A DNA stretch of 64,000 nucleotides. Source: Nostoc mirabile CHAB5784. GTDB taxonomy: Bacteria; Cyanobacteriota; Cyanobacteriia; Cyanobacteriales; Nostocaceae. Made by a program: the position numbers and the translations under genes. Under the pieces are notes generated by a model. It saw nothing but the letters and a program-made list of their open reading frames with translations, was not told where the DNA came from and made no database searches. Each line of letters begins with the position of its first letter. Within the stretch, counting starts at the first letter, position 1. The stretch lies in the NCBI RefSeq assembly GCF_020829645.1, contig NZ_JAIVFS010000035.1, forward strand, positions 16,013-80,012, given 5' to 3'. Below are positions 1-9,400 of the stretch, piece by piece.

Positions 1-58
1 TTAATACTAAATATAATAACATTATCAATGTAAATACATAAAAAGTTGCTTACGAAAG

Positions 59-2431
59 CTACCGATTACGAACACCTCTAGACACAACTGCTACTTGTGT
101 AGCTATTAATGCCAATGCTGGTGGGATAAATGGTATCCATCCTGCCTGGGTAAAAATCCCAAAACATATATTAAATAATGAGAATAGCATTATTATCCCA
201 GCTGCCCCAAGACGCATAGGATGCCGAATATACCATGCTAAAATTCCTCCTAATAACGACCATCCCCATACCCAAAGTGCTTCAACCCAAGTCGGCCACC
301 ACCAAAGCAGAGGTCGATGATCTAGAACGGCACTGAGGATCTGGCTGGTCATGTGAGCTTGAACAAAGACCCCTGGTATCAGCTTTTGATTTGACCCTGC
401 TTTAGCACTATAAGGAGTTTTCCAGTAATCAGTAGTTGTTGGAGCAGTAACACCAATCAAAATAATCCGCCCCTTTAACAATTCGGCTAATTCCGAATTA
501 ATTTTATTGTTAAGAACATCTCTGAGAGATACTTGTTGAGCAATGTTTTGAGGAGAAGAAAGCGAACGGTAATTTACTAGCACTTGATAACCCGATGCAT
601 CGACTCGTTGGTAGCCACTAGTATGAGATTTTAATTGCTTAAATACAACGTTGCCTATCTGCAAGTTACCTTGTGGGTTGATATATGAATTGATACCTTT
701 AGCCTCCAAATAATGAAGCGCGATTTGGAGGCTAAAAGCATATTTTGCCGCACACGGAGATGTTAAAGGAGGTGTTAAATGCAAAAGCTGACGGCGGGCT
801 ATGTCATTATCATCTGCAACAAAATCACTAAAGCTTTGGCGTTCTTCTGGAACTTTAGGCGGTGGAAGAGTGCCTTCTGGCGCATCATCAAGAGCCGCAG
901 AAACTTTGCATGGGGTAAAAAGACGTTTATCTTGTTGTAGCCTAGTTGCTAAATCTGCACTATTGGAGTCTACAGGAAAATCACGATAGATGTCTAAGCC
1001 GATAGTTCTTGGCTGATACTGATCTAGTTTTTTTAATAATTCTGCGAGTGCTTGGTCTGAGAGTGACCATCGCATATTCATATTCATGCGGTTCTGATAC
1101 TGGATATCCGCTTCATCAATAGTGACGATCACAAAACGCGAATCTGGTTTTTCCTCCCAACGTAGCCCCATCATGTGGTCGAAAGCTTTTAATTCTGATG
1201 GTTGCAATAATCCAAGCGATCGCACCCCCATTACCAAACCACTAATAACCAAACTTGATAACAGCACTGCTTGAATACTACGCCACCGTAACTGCGCTTG
1301 AGTTCTATATTTATTTACTTGAGGCTTGCTAATTTCTGTTTGGGGATTTCTCAGAAAATCTTTCCAAGTTGGTGGCACTGCTGCTGGATTTTGGCAAATT
1401 ACAGGTAAGCAAACCGCACAAGGATATTTATCTTCAATGCCATGTAATTTTTCCCTTGATTCTCGTACTGCTAAGTACATAGACTCACCACTGGAAAATT
1501 TTTTGAGGAAATTCTTTAAAAATTCCTGTGCCACTAAGTCTGGCACTGCTTCCCGCATAACGATGATTTGTGGGATGTCCAAGTCTTCTAATTGATGTGC
1601 TAGTCCTAGTCCATCACAAGAATTAAAAATCGCTAACTGCAACCCTTTGCTGACAGCTTTTAAAAGACCATACTTTAGTTCATCAATTGTTAAGCAATCT
1701 GTTTTATTAATATAAATATTGCCGTTTTTACCATCCTCAAAGCTCTCACTATGACCTGCAAAAAATAATATGTCCCAGTCTTGTTCCCAAATTTGTTCAT
1801 TTAACTGGCTGCGCTGTGGTTCTACCAGAAAAGTTGTTTCTGCATCTGGTAACATCTTCAATAGCTCTCGATCTTTCTCAATCAAGATTCCTTCACTATT
1901 ACCCAGAATTGCTAAGATTTTTACCTTACCTCCAATAGTACTTCTGTTTGATGTTGGCAGATATTCATACTCTGGTGCGCTTAAGGCAACTTCTGCTTGA
2001 GAGTAATCCTCAAAAAAATCCCATAAATGCCACGGAAGACGACGTAGCCAAGTGTCACTGGTTTTAATTAGTACGCGCACTGTATCATCTAATGTTAGCT
2101 GTTTGAGTAATTTCTCCTTCACTGGGCGAAACGAGTTACAGTTGAGCCAACTATTCATTTGCTGACTTAACTTTTCGTTTAACTTGCGGCATTTTTTAAG
2201 ATACTCACTAAGAGAACTTCCGACATGAATGTTCACAGGTGTAAGGCGAAAATTTGATAAACTGCGATAGGTTATTCGCCAAAGCTCATAATCTGCAATG
2301 ATCTCTGGCTTTGGGGTCAGATAGCCTTGAACTTCTATACTGGCGCGATCGCCTTCTGCTCCGATCTCGAGTGTGACTTTTACCCCCTGGCTTAAATCAC
2401 CATCTAGCTTCAACACAACCAACTTCTGCAT
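59..2431 (-). CDS. CHAT-CHASE2 membrane sensor protein
   Basis: A 790-residue protein. The N-terminal half is a CHAT (caspase-like) domain: the candidate catalytic His227 lies in FFAGHSES and Cys272 in FNSCDG. A transmembrane stretch near residue 390 leads into a CHASE2-type extracytoplasmic sensor domain (about 410-690, with VIVTIDEADI near its start), and the C-terminus carries about three hydrophobic helices ending close to the stop. The family is common in filamentous cyanobacteria. I infer a membrane protein in which ligand or stress sensing outside is coupled to a caspase-like domain in the cytoplasm. It is the last gene of a minus-strand operon, 26 bp after the DUF1822 gene. Both dyad residues are present, so proteolytic activity is possible. 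Substrate and ligand are unknown. Confidence 0.85.
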   Translation of the reverse strand: MQKLVVLKLDGDLSQGVKVTLEIGAEGDRASIEVQGYLTPKPEIIADYELWRITYRSLSNFRLTPVNIHVGSSLSEYLKKCRKLNEKLSQQMNSWLNCNSFRPVKEKLLKQLTLDDTVRVLIKTSDTWLRRLPWHLWDFFEDYSQAEVALSAPEYEYLPTSNRSTIGGKVKILAILGNSEGILIEKDRELLKMLPDAETTFLVEPQRSQLNEQIWEQDWDILFFAGHSESFEDGKNGNIYINKTDCLTIDELKYGLLKAVSKGLQLAIFNSCDGLGLAHQLEDLDIPQIIVMREAVPDLVAQEFLKNFLKKFSSGESMYLAVRESREKLHGIEDKYPCAVCLPVICQNPAAVPPTWKDFLRNPQTEISKPQVNKYRTQAQLRWRSIQAVLLSSLVISGLVMGVRSLGLLQPSELKAFDHMMGLRWEEKPDSRFVIVTIDEADIQYQNRMNMNMRWSLSDQALAELLKKLDQYQPRTIGLDIYRDFPVDSNSADLATRLQQDKRLFTPCKVSAALDDAPEGTLPPPKVPEERQSFSDFVADDNDIARRQLLHLTPPLTSPCAAKYAFSLQIALHYLEAKGINSYINPQGNLQIGNVVFKQLKSHTSGYQRVDASGYQVLVNYRSLSSPQNIAQQVSLRDVLNNKINSELAELLKGRIILIGVTAPTTTDYWKTPYSAKAGSNQKLIPGVFVQAHMTSQILSAVLDHRPLLWWWPTWVEALWVWGWSLLGGILAWYIRHPMRLGAAGIIMLFSLFNICFGIFTQAGWIPFIPPALALIATQVAVVSRGVRNR

Positions 2432-2457
2432 GGGTAGGAATCAACCAATGTATGTAC

Positions 2458-3375
2458 TTAAATAACAAAATTCTCAGTAATATTAGTATTTCCCAATTCT
2501 AAGTTAACGCTAAAATGTTCTCCTATTTGAGCATTAAACTCTAGTGTTACATGAGTACTGCCACTTCTAGCGTGAGCTTCCATAACAGTAGTCCCTTTCT
2601 CATCTATAACTTTAACGATGAGATTGTTGGGTAAGTAGGCTTGCTCATCGGATGAATGCACCTGCAATTTCAGTTGGATTTCTACAGAATTTTTTGGTGT
2701 GAGTGTAACAACTAATGCCAGCGATTGTCCCGGAAGTTCTATCCCCATGTCAATTAGCTTACCCCGCGTCACTCCGTTTCGATAACGAAAAGCTAATTGT
2801 GGTGTTTTTGATGCTAAAATTTTTTCTATTGGCTGCCAACCTGCATCAATTATATTTTGTAACCAGTAGCTCAACTTGACTTCTGTCGGGTTGCTTTCAA
2901 GTGAATCAAGATATGCAAGTAAGTCTTCAATAGTCTGTAACTCGTTAAAAAAAAGTTCACCAGCTTTTACTGTTTTAGCAAACCCTACTAAAACTGCTTG
3001 TTGATGTTTTATGTCTAGCTCAACTACAACTACGCCGATTCTGTTATCCGGGACTTCTGGTGGAATGTAGCAGAGATGACCAGGGCTTGCGGGGCGACAT
3101 TCTAAGTGACCCAATGCACTCAACTTGAGGTCAGCCACATCTGCATAATAGCGCATGGCACAATTCCAACTATCGCTAGCCTTTGGGTATGTGGGAATGT
3201 TCATCATTTCCATATAATCATTTACCGCACATACAGCCAACGTATTAAGATATACCTGCTTTTTCTTTTCTGGTGTCACCTGTTCATCAGCAAAAAAGCG
3301 TGCTATCTTTAGCGCTGCTTGGGTAATAGATACCGGAATGGATTTTTCTTCTAAGTTTTTAGTGTTATGAACCAT
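2458..3375 (-). CDS. DUF1822 family protein
   Basis: A 305-residue soluble protein with no signal peptide or membrane segment. It resembles the cyanobacterial DUF1822 family: an N-terminal region with NDYMEMMNIPTYP and SWNCAMRYYADVADL, then a mixed alpha/beta body. The function of the family is unknown. It sits between a sigma-like regulator and a CHAT-CHASE2 protein on the same strand with short gaps (about 50 and 26 bp), a gene order I recall from many Nostocales. I infer it belongs to the same signalling unit, perhaps as an adaptor. The family call rests on sequence feel rather than a profile search. Confidence 0.75.
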   Translation of the reverse strand: MVHNTKNLEEKSIPVSITQAALKIARFFADEQVTPEKKKQVYLNTLAVCAVNDYMEMMNIPTYPKASDSWNCAMRYYADVADLKLSALGHLECRPASPGHLCYIPPEVPDNRIGVVVVELDIKHQQAVLVGFAKTVKAGELFFNELQTIEDLLAYLDSLESNPTEVKLSYWLQNIIDAGWQPIEKILASKTPQLAFRYRNGVTRGKLIDMGIELPGQSLALVVTLTPKNSVEIQLKLQVHSSDEQAYLPNNLIVKVIDEKGTTVMEAHARSGSTHVTLEFNAQIGEHFSVNLELGNTNITENFVI

Positions 3376-3424
3376 AAATTTCCTTCCACTTTATAGATAG
3401 TCTTCTACTTTAGATATCTCTGCC

Positions 3425-4078
3425 TTAATCCCAAATTTCGTGATATCCTTGCCTGAGAGCAAAATTCCGTAAACGAGGTAAGCATTCACGTTTATAGAAA
3501 TTAGGTGCAGTTGATGGGGGTAAGTTGAATTCCTTAGCAATGTTTTTCCAGGGAGTTTCTGGAGGCAGGCGTCGCAGGATCAATATTTGGCAAGTTACCT
3601 CAGGTCGTCCTTTAACATGAGTACTGGCTAAGTCATTGTCTGGATCTGTAAAAGCCCATTGGTAAGTCTCTTCCAAAATTGGTGGAATATCAGCTGCTGC
3701 TGGCAAACTTTCGATTGCTTCCGTTGTATTTTCAATTTCCAAGCTAGATATAAAAACAGTCTTAGCTTGAATTTGGGCTTCTCTAAAGCGAAAATCTTGC
3801 AGTCGCCACTTGAGACAATTGTCGAGCCAGGTGATCACACTACAACTCTCCGGGTTATACTGCTCTGGGTTCCGGCAAAAATATAACCAAGTTTGTTGCA
3901 GAGCATCATTATAATAAGCTGTGTTCTCTTTCCAGAGTTTGCCCGATTTCATTACGACTCTAACTATCTCACTAAGTTTTTGCCGCCGCATCAAACTTTT
4001 TGCTGGATACGAACAGGCTTGGGCAACGAGATGCTGGAGTTGTTGGTTTAGATTACTTACTGTGTGGACGTTTGTCAT
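3425..4078 (-). CDS. Sigma-70-like regulator, cyanobacterial group
   Basis: A 217-residue protein. Residues around 60-75 (DALQQTWLYFCRNPEQYNP) resemble sigma region 2. The C-terminus (WKNIAKEFNLPPSTAPNFY followed by a basic stretch) resembles a region-4 helix-turn-helix. It fits the divergent sigma-70 family proteins that cyanobacteria encode next to DUF1822 and CHASE2 genes. It may direct RNA polymerase to its own operon or may have become a DNA-binding adaptor. It is the first gene of the minus-strand operon; its promoter should lie in the spacer above 4078. ATG at 4078 is preceded by a purine-rich stretch (AGGAGATTTTCT as read on the minus strand), which supports the start. Confidence 0.7.
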   Translation of the reverse strand: MTNVHTVSNLNQQLQHLVAQACSYPAKSLMRRQKLSEIVRVVMKSGKLWKENTAYYNDALQQTWLYFCRNPEQYNPESCSVITWLDNCLKWRLQDFRFREAQIQAKTVFISSLEIENTTEAIESLPAAADIPPILEETYQWAFTDPDNDLASTHVKGRPEVTCQILILRRLPPETPWKNIAKEFNLPPSTAPNFYKRECLPRLRNFALRQGYHEIWD

Positions 4079-4573
4079 AGAAAATCTCCTGGTGAAATAC
4101 TTGCAGAAGTAGTCTAGAGATGCCTCTGACTGTTTAAATTTCTAATAAACGAATCCATAACTTAACGTTTAATACCTGTGTTATTAGAGCTTATTATCTA
4201 GTTATCAAACTCAAGTTCAAGTTTTTCGCAAAAATTCATAAAAAGTTTTATCACCAGTCTTTCATAGGGATTTGCCTTTTTTGCATGTAGCAATTAGCTT
4301 AAATTACGTGAATAATCTAAGTATATATAGGGGGCGTTAGAACGGAAACCATAGCGCAACAAAGTCTTCGGATGGTGCATTACAAAACGCTTTTACATCC
4401 TACATGTATTTCAAAAATCAAATATCATTCCTATAGGACTAATCTGCCTATTGAATACATAATTTATAGGACTTACGCATTGACAAGAAATATTAAATAT
4501 GGATCAAGGTTAAAAACTATATCTTTCGTAAGGGCACAGCATTGCTCATGCGTGTCAACTTAACGTAAAAGCC

Positions 4574-4725
4574 ATGTCCCGCAAGGAACTGAAGTTCCTT
4601 GCTAATAGCTTAAGTCATCTAAAGATGACTAAATAATCCGAAAAATTTTTAGTCTACTTCAGTAGACTTTAGCTATGAGCCGCTGAAATTCATTTCTGGG
4701 CGGGCGTGGAAGCCAACAGATAAGC
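4574..4725. repeat. Hairpin-rich interspersed repeat, copy 1
   Basis: It contains a perfect palindrome at 4581-4602 (arms GCAAGGAACT and AGTTCCTTGC) followed by two smaller hairpins, AGTCATCT/AGATGACT and AGTCTACT/AGTAGACT. The block TTTAGCTATGA...GAAATTCATTTCTGGGCGG closely matches one at about 59465-59580, inside the start of the transporter gene. These look like dispersed REP-type elements. No protein is encoded. Confidence 0.6.
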
Positions 4726-4786
4726 GATTTTTAGCTTAAGTTGATACCAATGAGCAAAGCTTAGCCCCTACAGGATGGTCTATTTA

Positions 4787-4906
4787 GGGACTTCCAAGAA
4801 ATAAATTACCCAAATAAACGAACCACAGAGACACAGAGAACACAGAGGAATGAGGAGGAGAGAGCTTTTTCGTTAATTTTTGAGTATTTTTTTATTTGGA
4901 AGTCCC
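4787..4906 (-). mobile_element. MITE family 1, copy 1 (GGGACTTCC ends, TTA duplication)
   Basis: A 120-bp element with perfect terminal inverted repeats GGGACTTCC (4787-4795) and GGAAGTCCC (4898-4906), flanked by TTA on both sides (4784-4786 and 4907-4909). It is in opposite orientation to copies at 19113 and 38110, with which it shares most of its interior. There is no coding capacity. The 3-bp TNA-type duplication fits mobilisation by an IS5/IS1031-like transposase. Confidence 0.85.
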
Positions 4907-5022
4907 TTATACCAATTCTGTATGAAGATGCGCTAAACCATATTTAAGTACAAGAAAGAAGAAAGAGAAACGAACCGCATAGACGCGGAGCGGCTTCCCG
5001 CAGGGTAGGACGCAAAGGACAC

Positions 5023-5052
5023 AAAGAAAGAAAGAAAGAAAGAAAGAAAGAA
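5023..5052. repeat. AAAG tetranucleotide microsatellite
   Basis: About seven tandem AAAG units. They follow a cyanobacterial interspersed stretch that reads CGCAAAGGACACAAAG and recurs in inverted form near 33080-33105. Confidence 0.8.
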
Positions 5053-5075
5053 GTTAAAAGGGTTTGGCGCAGCCT

Positions 5076-5210
5076 CAATACGGTTCGGTTAAGGTGCATA
5101 GTCCTTAAAGATCCCCCTTAGTCCCCCTTAAAAAGGGGGAAATAGAGCCATTCTTAGCCCCCCTTTTTTAAGGGGGGTTGGGGGGATCGAGTCTTATCCG
5201 AACCGTATTG
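5076..5210. mobile_element. MITE family 2, copy 1 (CAATACGGTT ends, 10-bp duplication)
   Basis: A 135-bp element. Its ends are CAATACGGTTCGGTTAAG and the inverse of CAATACGGTTCGGATAAG. It is flanked by a perfect 10-bp direct repeat, GGCGCAGCCT, at 5066-5075 and 5211-5220. The interior holds a strong hairpin made of CCCCCTTA and AAGGGGG tracts. The second copy, at 38067-38345, also has a 10-bp duplication but of different sequence, which identifies these as target-site duplications. Confidence 0.85.
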
Positions 5211-5920
5211 GGCGCAGCCTCACAAAGAAATGGTATTACGATCGCAGAATAATTAAGAAAAGCCTGAAAACTTCCTATTTTAGGTAATGCACATCACGAT
5301 GCATTTGTACAGTGCGTAACTCCTAATTTAGTTTTGTGTCACCTGTAAGTTAATTTTGGTTAAATATAAACTTTTGTAAAGCTACTAAATTCCCGCGAAA
5401 ATTTAAAATTTTGGAATGATGACACTACAGAGGCAAAAAGGAAGTGGCAGGAGAGAATTCAAAGTTTAATCCCAGGCAACACAACTTTGTCAAAGTCAAA
5501 TCACATAATTATAAGAAGATTATTATGGCAGACAGGCTGGAAGCTATCATATCGTGTCCGGTTAAAGACTTATCATTAAGACCATACGGGGCAGGGGGAA
5601 AGAGGGGTTTCAAATTTTTGCACTGATGTGGTATCTGTAACTAATTAGACGGACATGATATCAGGTATAGTTCTCATCAATGGGACAGATGATGAAAACT
5701 GGTCTTTCGATTATATTAAGGAGATGTCTAATGAGAATTGCTGGTTTGAGGAGCGTTTTATCGTCGTTTACGTTTTGAACCTGATTTATTCCTATTTTTT
5801 TAAATTTTTCACCTTTAGATCCTGATTATTTCTTCTTTGATTAATTCTATACCTGATTTTATATAGAATATTTACCTGATTTTTTCCTCTTGTATTCTAT
5901 TTGAATAAGATAGTTAATGT

Positions 5921-5975
5921 AAAGAGTGTTCACAGCAGAATTAAAAATACAGAATTCAGTAGTAAAACACTCTTT
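5921..5975. promoter_or_regulatory. Inverted repeat upstream of the cluster
   Basis: AAAGAGTGTT (5921-5930) and AACACTCTTT (5966-5975) are perfect 10-bp inverted arms separated by 35 bases. It lies about 440 bp before the first biosynthetic gene. It could be a transcript hairpin or a pair of operator half-sites; the sequence does not decide. Confidence 0.35.
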
Positions 5976-6072
5976 ATACCTGGGTAACATACTTAGCTTG
6001 TGTACCTCACCAACTTGAAATCTGCTGTATTTTTAACTCCTGTCCGTGGGTTTAAGTCCCCCGGTTCAATAA

Positions 6073-6120
6073 AAATTTTGTTTTGTGTTGGGGTTAAATC
6101 CCCATTACAAAACAAAATTT
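6073..6120. repeat. Long perfect hairpin
   Basis: Arms AAATTTTGTTTTGT (6073-6086) and ACAAAACAAAATTT (6107-6120) are a perfect 14-bp inverted repeat. The loop contains a second palindrome, GGGGTTAAATCCCC (6090-6103). A related GGGTTTAAGTCCCCC lies just upstream near 6049, so this looks like an interspersed palindromic repeat. It could also act as a terminator or attenuator before the cluster. Confidence 0.6.
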
Positions 6121-6154
6121 ACGTTAGCGCAGCGTTAGCGAGTCCGCGAGCGTC

Positions 6155-6180
6155 ATTACGAATTACGAATTACGAATTAT
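6155..6180. repeat. Heptad repeat (ATTACGA)n
   Basis: Three to four tandem copies of the heptamer ATTACGA, a short tandem repeat typical of heterocystous cyanobacteria. Similar or inverted tracts lie near 43262-43285 and 43364-43505. Confidence 0.8.
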
Positions 6181-6409
6181 TTAACGTTGGTTGTGAGCAA
6201 AAGTAATTTAAATGGGTTTGCGCCATAACACCAACTGCTTATATTCCTACCCAAGAGGTAGCTTACCAGTGAAAAATAAATATGAAAATAAAAAAAGCTG
6301 AAATTTCCGTAAAACATGAATTAACCCTTGAATATTAATTAGAGCCAAATAAACCAGCAAGTTTATCAAAGTACATCAAAATAGTTCTTTAGGAAAAGAA
6401 ATAAATTAT

Positions 6410-9400
6410 ATGGATGCTCAAAGTCAAGAGCAATTGCATAGTCAACTGCAACGGGTTCCAATTGCCATTATAGGTATGTCTGCTTTATTTCCTCAAGCTA
6501 AAAACTTGCAGGAATATTGGGATAATATTATTGGCAAAGTCGATTGCATTACTGATATTCCCACTTCTCGCTGGAATATAGACGACTACTACGACCCAGA
6601 TCCTACATCTCCCGATAAAACCTACTGTAAGCGGGGTGGATTCATCCCAGACATCGATTTTAACCCTCTGGAATTTGGGCTGCCTCCAAATATTTTGGAA
6701 GTGACTGATATTGCCCAGTTACTATCATTGGTTGTGGCAAAAGCTGCGATGGAAGATGCTGGTTACGGGGAATCGAAAAACTTTAGTAGCGATATCCACG
6801 ATAAGCTTCGCCAACGCACTGGCGTAGTCTTGGGTGTGATTGGGGGATGTATGCAATTAATCGTCCCTTTGACTACTCGATTGCAATATCCTGTTTGGGA
6901 AAAAGTTCTCAAAAGCAGTGGAATGTCCGATCAAGATACGCAGAAAGTCATTGAGAAAATGAAGCTGGCTTATGTAGGTTGGGAAGAGAATTCCTTTCCG
7001 GGTTGGCTCGCCAATGTAGTTTCTGGACGGATTGCTAACCGCCTGGATTTGGGAGGAATGAACTGCGTAGTAGATGCAGCCTGTGCTAGTTCCCTAACCG
7101 CTCTGAAGATGTCTATCAGCGAGTTAATTGAGCGCCGATGCGACATGATGATCACCGGTGGGGTAGAGACTGATAACTCTATTTTCAACTATATGTGTTT
7201 TGCTAAAACACCCGCTTCATCTAAAAAAGACTATTTGAATCCTTTCGATGCCGAGTCGGATGGGATGATGGTTGGTGAAGGTATTGGGATGTTGGTGCTG
7301 AAACGCCTTGAGGATGCAGAGCGCGACGGCGATCGCATTTATGCAGTCATCAAAGGTATGGGTACTGGTAGTGATGGGAAATCTAAGAGCATTTACGCCC
7401 CTCATCCAGAAGGGCAAAGCAGGACATTACGCCGGGCCTATGAAGATGCAGGTTTTCCTCCCACGAGTATTGGCCTGATCGAAGCGCATGGTACGGGAAC
7501 CCCAGTTGGTGACTTATGCGAGTTTACAGCCTTAAATGAAGTTTTCAGTGAGAACAACCTTCAAAAAGAGCATATTGCACTAGGGAGTGTCAAATCTCAG
7601 ATTGGACATACTAAAGCTGCTGCGGGTTCTGCGAGTCTGATTAAAGCGGTGCTGGCTCTATATCACAAGGTACTACCGCCCACTATTAACGTTACTAATC
7701 CGAATCCTAAATTTGGAATTGACAACTCTCCGTTTTACCTAAACACAGAGGTTAGACCTTGGCTCCAACCGGATGCAGACACACCGAGACGAGCTGGAGT
7801 AAGTTCATTTGGTTTTGGTGGCACAAATTATCATGTAGTTTTAGAAGAATATAAGAGCGAACAAAACTTTGCTTATCGTTTGCACAACGCTCCCCAGTCA
7901 GTTCTACTTTGGGCTGATACTCCAGAGCAGTTGTTGGCTAAATGTGAGGATGCAAAGTTACAGTTAGAATCCGCCACTGGCAATCAATACTATAAAGAAC
8001 TAATTAACTGCTCTAAATCTTCAGATATTCCTCTTGCTGCCGCCAGAGTGGGGTTTGTAGCTATATCCCTAGTAGAAGCTGGGGAATTACTACAGATTGC
8101 GATTAAGCAGCTCCAAAAACAACCGCAAGCATCAACTTGGGAACATCCTCGTGGGGTTTACTACCGCAAGTTAGGTATGTCTCTTGAAGGTAAAGTGGTG
8201 GCTATGTTTCCAGGGCAGGGATCTCAATATTTGAATATGGGTAGTAAACTAGCCATAAACTTCCCTACTCTGCGCCAAGCCTACAAATCTCTGGATGACC
8301 TCTTCATTCATAATGGTTTACAACCAGTTTCTCAAGTTGTTTTCCCTCATCCTACATTTGACAGCAATCAAAAAGATAGCCAGATTGAAGCTTTGCAACG
8401 GACTGAAAATGCTCAACCAGCGATCGGCGCTTTTAGTGCGGGTTTATACAAAATCCTCCAACAGGCTGGGTTCAAGGCAGATTTTGTTATGGGGCATAGC
8501 TTTGGAGAATTAACGGCTCTCTGGGCTGCTGGGGTTTTGAGTGATGCAGACTACTTCTACCTAGTTAAAGCTAGGGGTCAAGCAATGAGTACCACAAAAA
8601 ATGATGCTGATTGTGATGCTGGAAGTATGCTGGCTGTAAATGGAGAGATTCGGCAAATTCCCGAAATAATCAAGGGTTTATCCCATCTTAATGTTGCCAA
8701 CTTTAATTCTCCAAATCAGGTTGTGCTATCGGGGGCAAAGCCAGAAATTGCTACCATCCAACAAATTCTGAGCAAACGCGGTTATTCTGTCACCCCACTA
8801 CCCGTATCTGCGGCATTTCATACCCGTTTCGTCAGTCATGCGTGCCAACCCTTTGCCGAAGCGATTCAGGCGATCGCTTTCCACAGTCCAAAAATTCCCG
8901 TCTATTCCAATACCACTGGCAAAGCTTACTCAACTGAGCCTGAGAGCATTCAAAAAACCCTTGAAGGGCATCTTCTTCAGTCGGTACTGTTTGAACAAGA
9001 AATAGAGAATCTCTATGCTGCTGGTGGTTATTGCTTCGTGGAAATTGGCCCCAGACAAATCCTTACCAATTTTGTGAAAGCTACTCTTGGCGATCGCCCC
9101 CACCTAGCCATCGCCCTAAATCCCAGTCGGGAAAAAGATAGCGATCTCCAAATGCGGCAGGCAGTTATGCAACTACGTGTAGCTGGTTTACCCTTACAAA
9201 ACCTTGATCCTTATCAGTTTGAGCCTCTATCTACCGAAGTTGCAAAAAATAATCGGCTGAATATAACTCTTAAGGGCAGTAACTATGTCAGTGAGAAAAC
9301 AAAAACAGCTTTTGAAAAAGCATTGCAAGATGGTCACCAGACACAGCCAGAAGTAGTCAATCAACCTGAAACAGCTACTGCTGCTCAATTTGTTTCACCG

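Larger units (their letters stand above)
4079..6409. other. Gene-free repeat-rich spacer of 2.3 kb
   Basis: No convincing gene. The region separates the divergent sigma operon (minus) from the biosynthetic cluster (plus). It holds a hairpin-rich repeat near 4574-4725, a MITE at 4787-4906, an AAAG microsatellite near 5023-5052, a second MITE at 5076-5210, four CCTGATT motifs at 5780-5881, an inverted repeat at 5921-5975, a long hairpin at 6073-6120 and a heptad repeat at 6155-6180. Short open frames at 4372-4563, 5444-5626 and 6000-6206 show no family resemblance and overlap repeats. Promoters of both flanking operons must lie here. Confidence 0.7.

Noticed and set aside
5444..5626. Short plus-strand open frame in the spacer
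   Set aside because: No family resemblance, no ribosome binding site of note, and the sequence looks like non-coding spacer.
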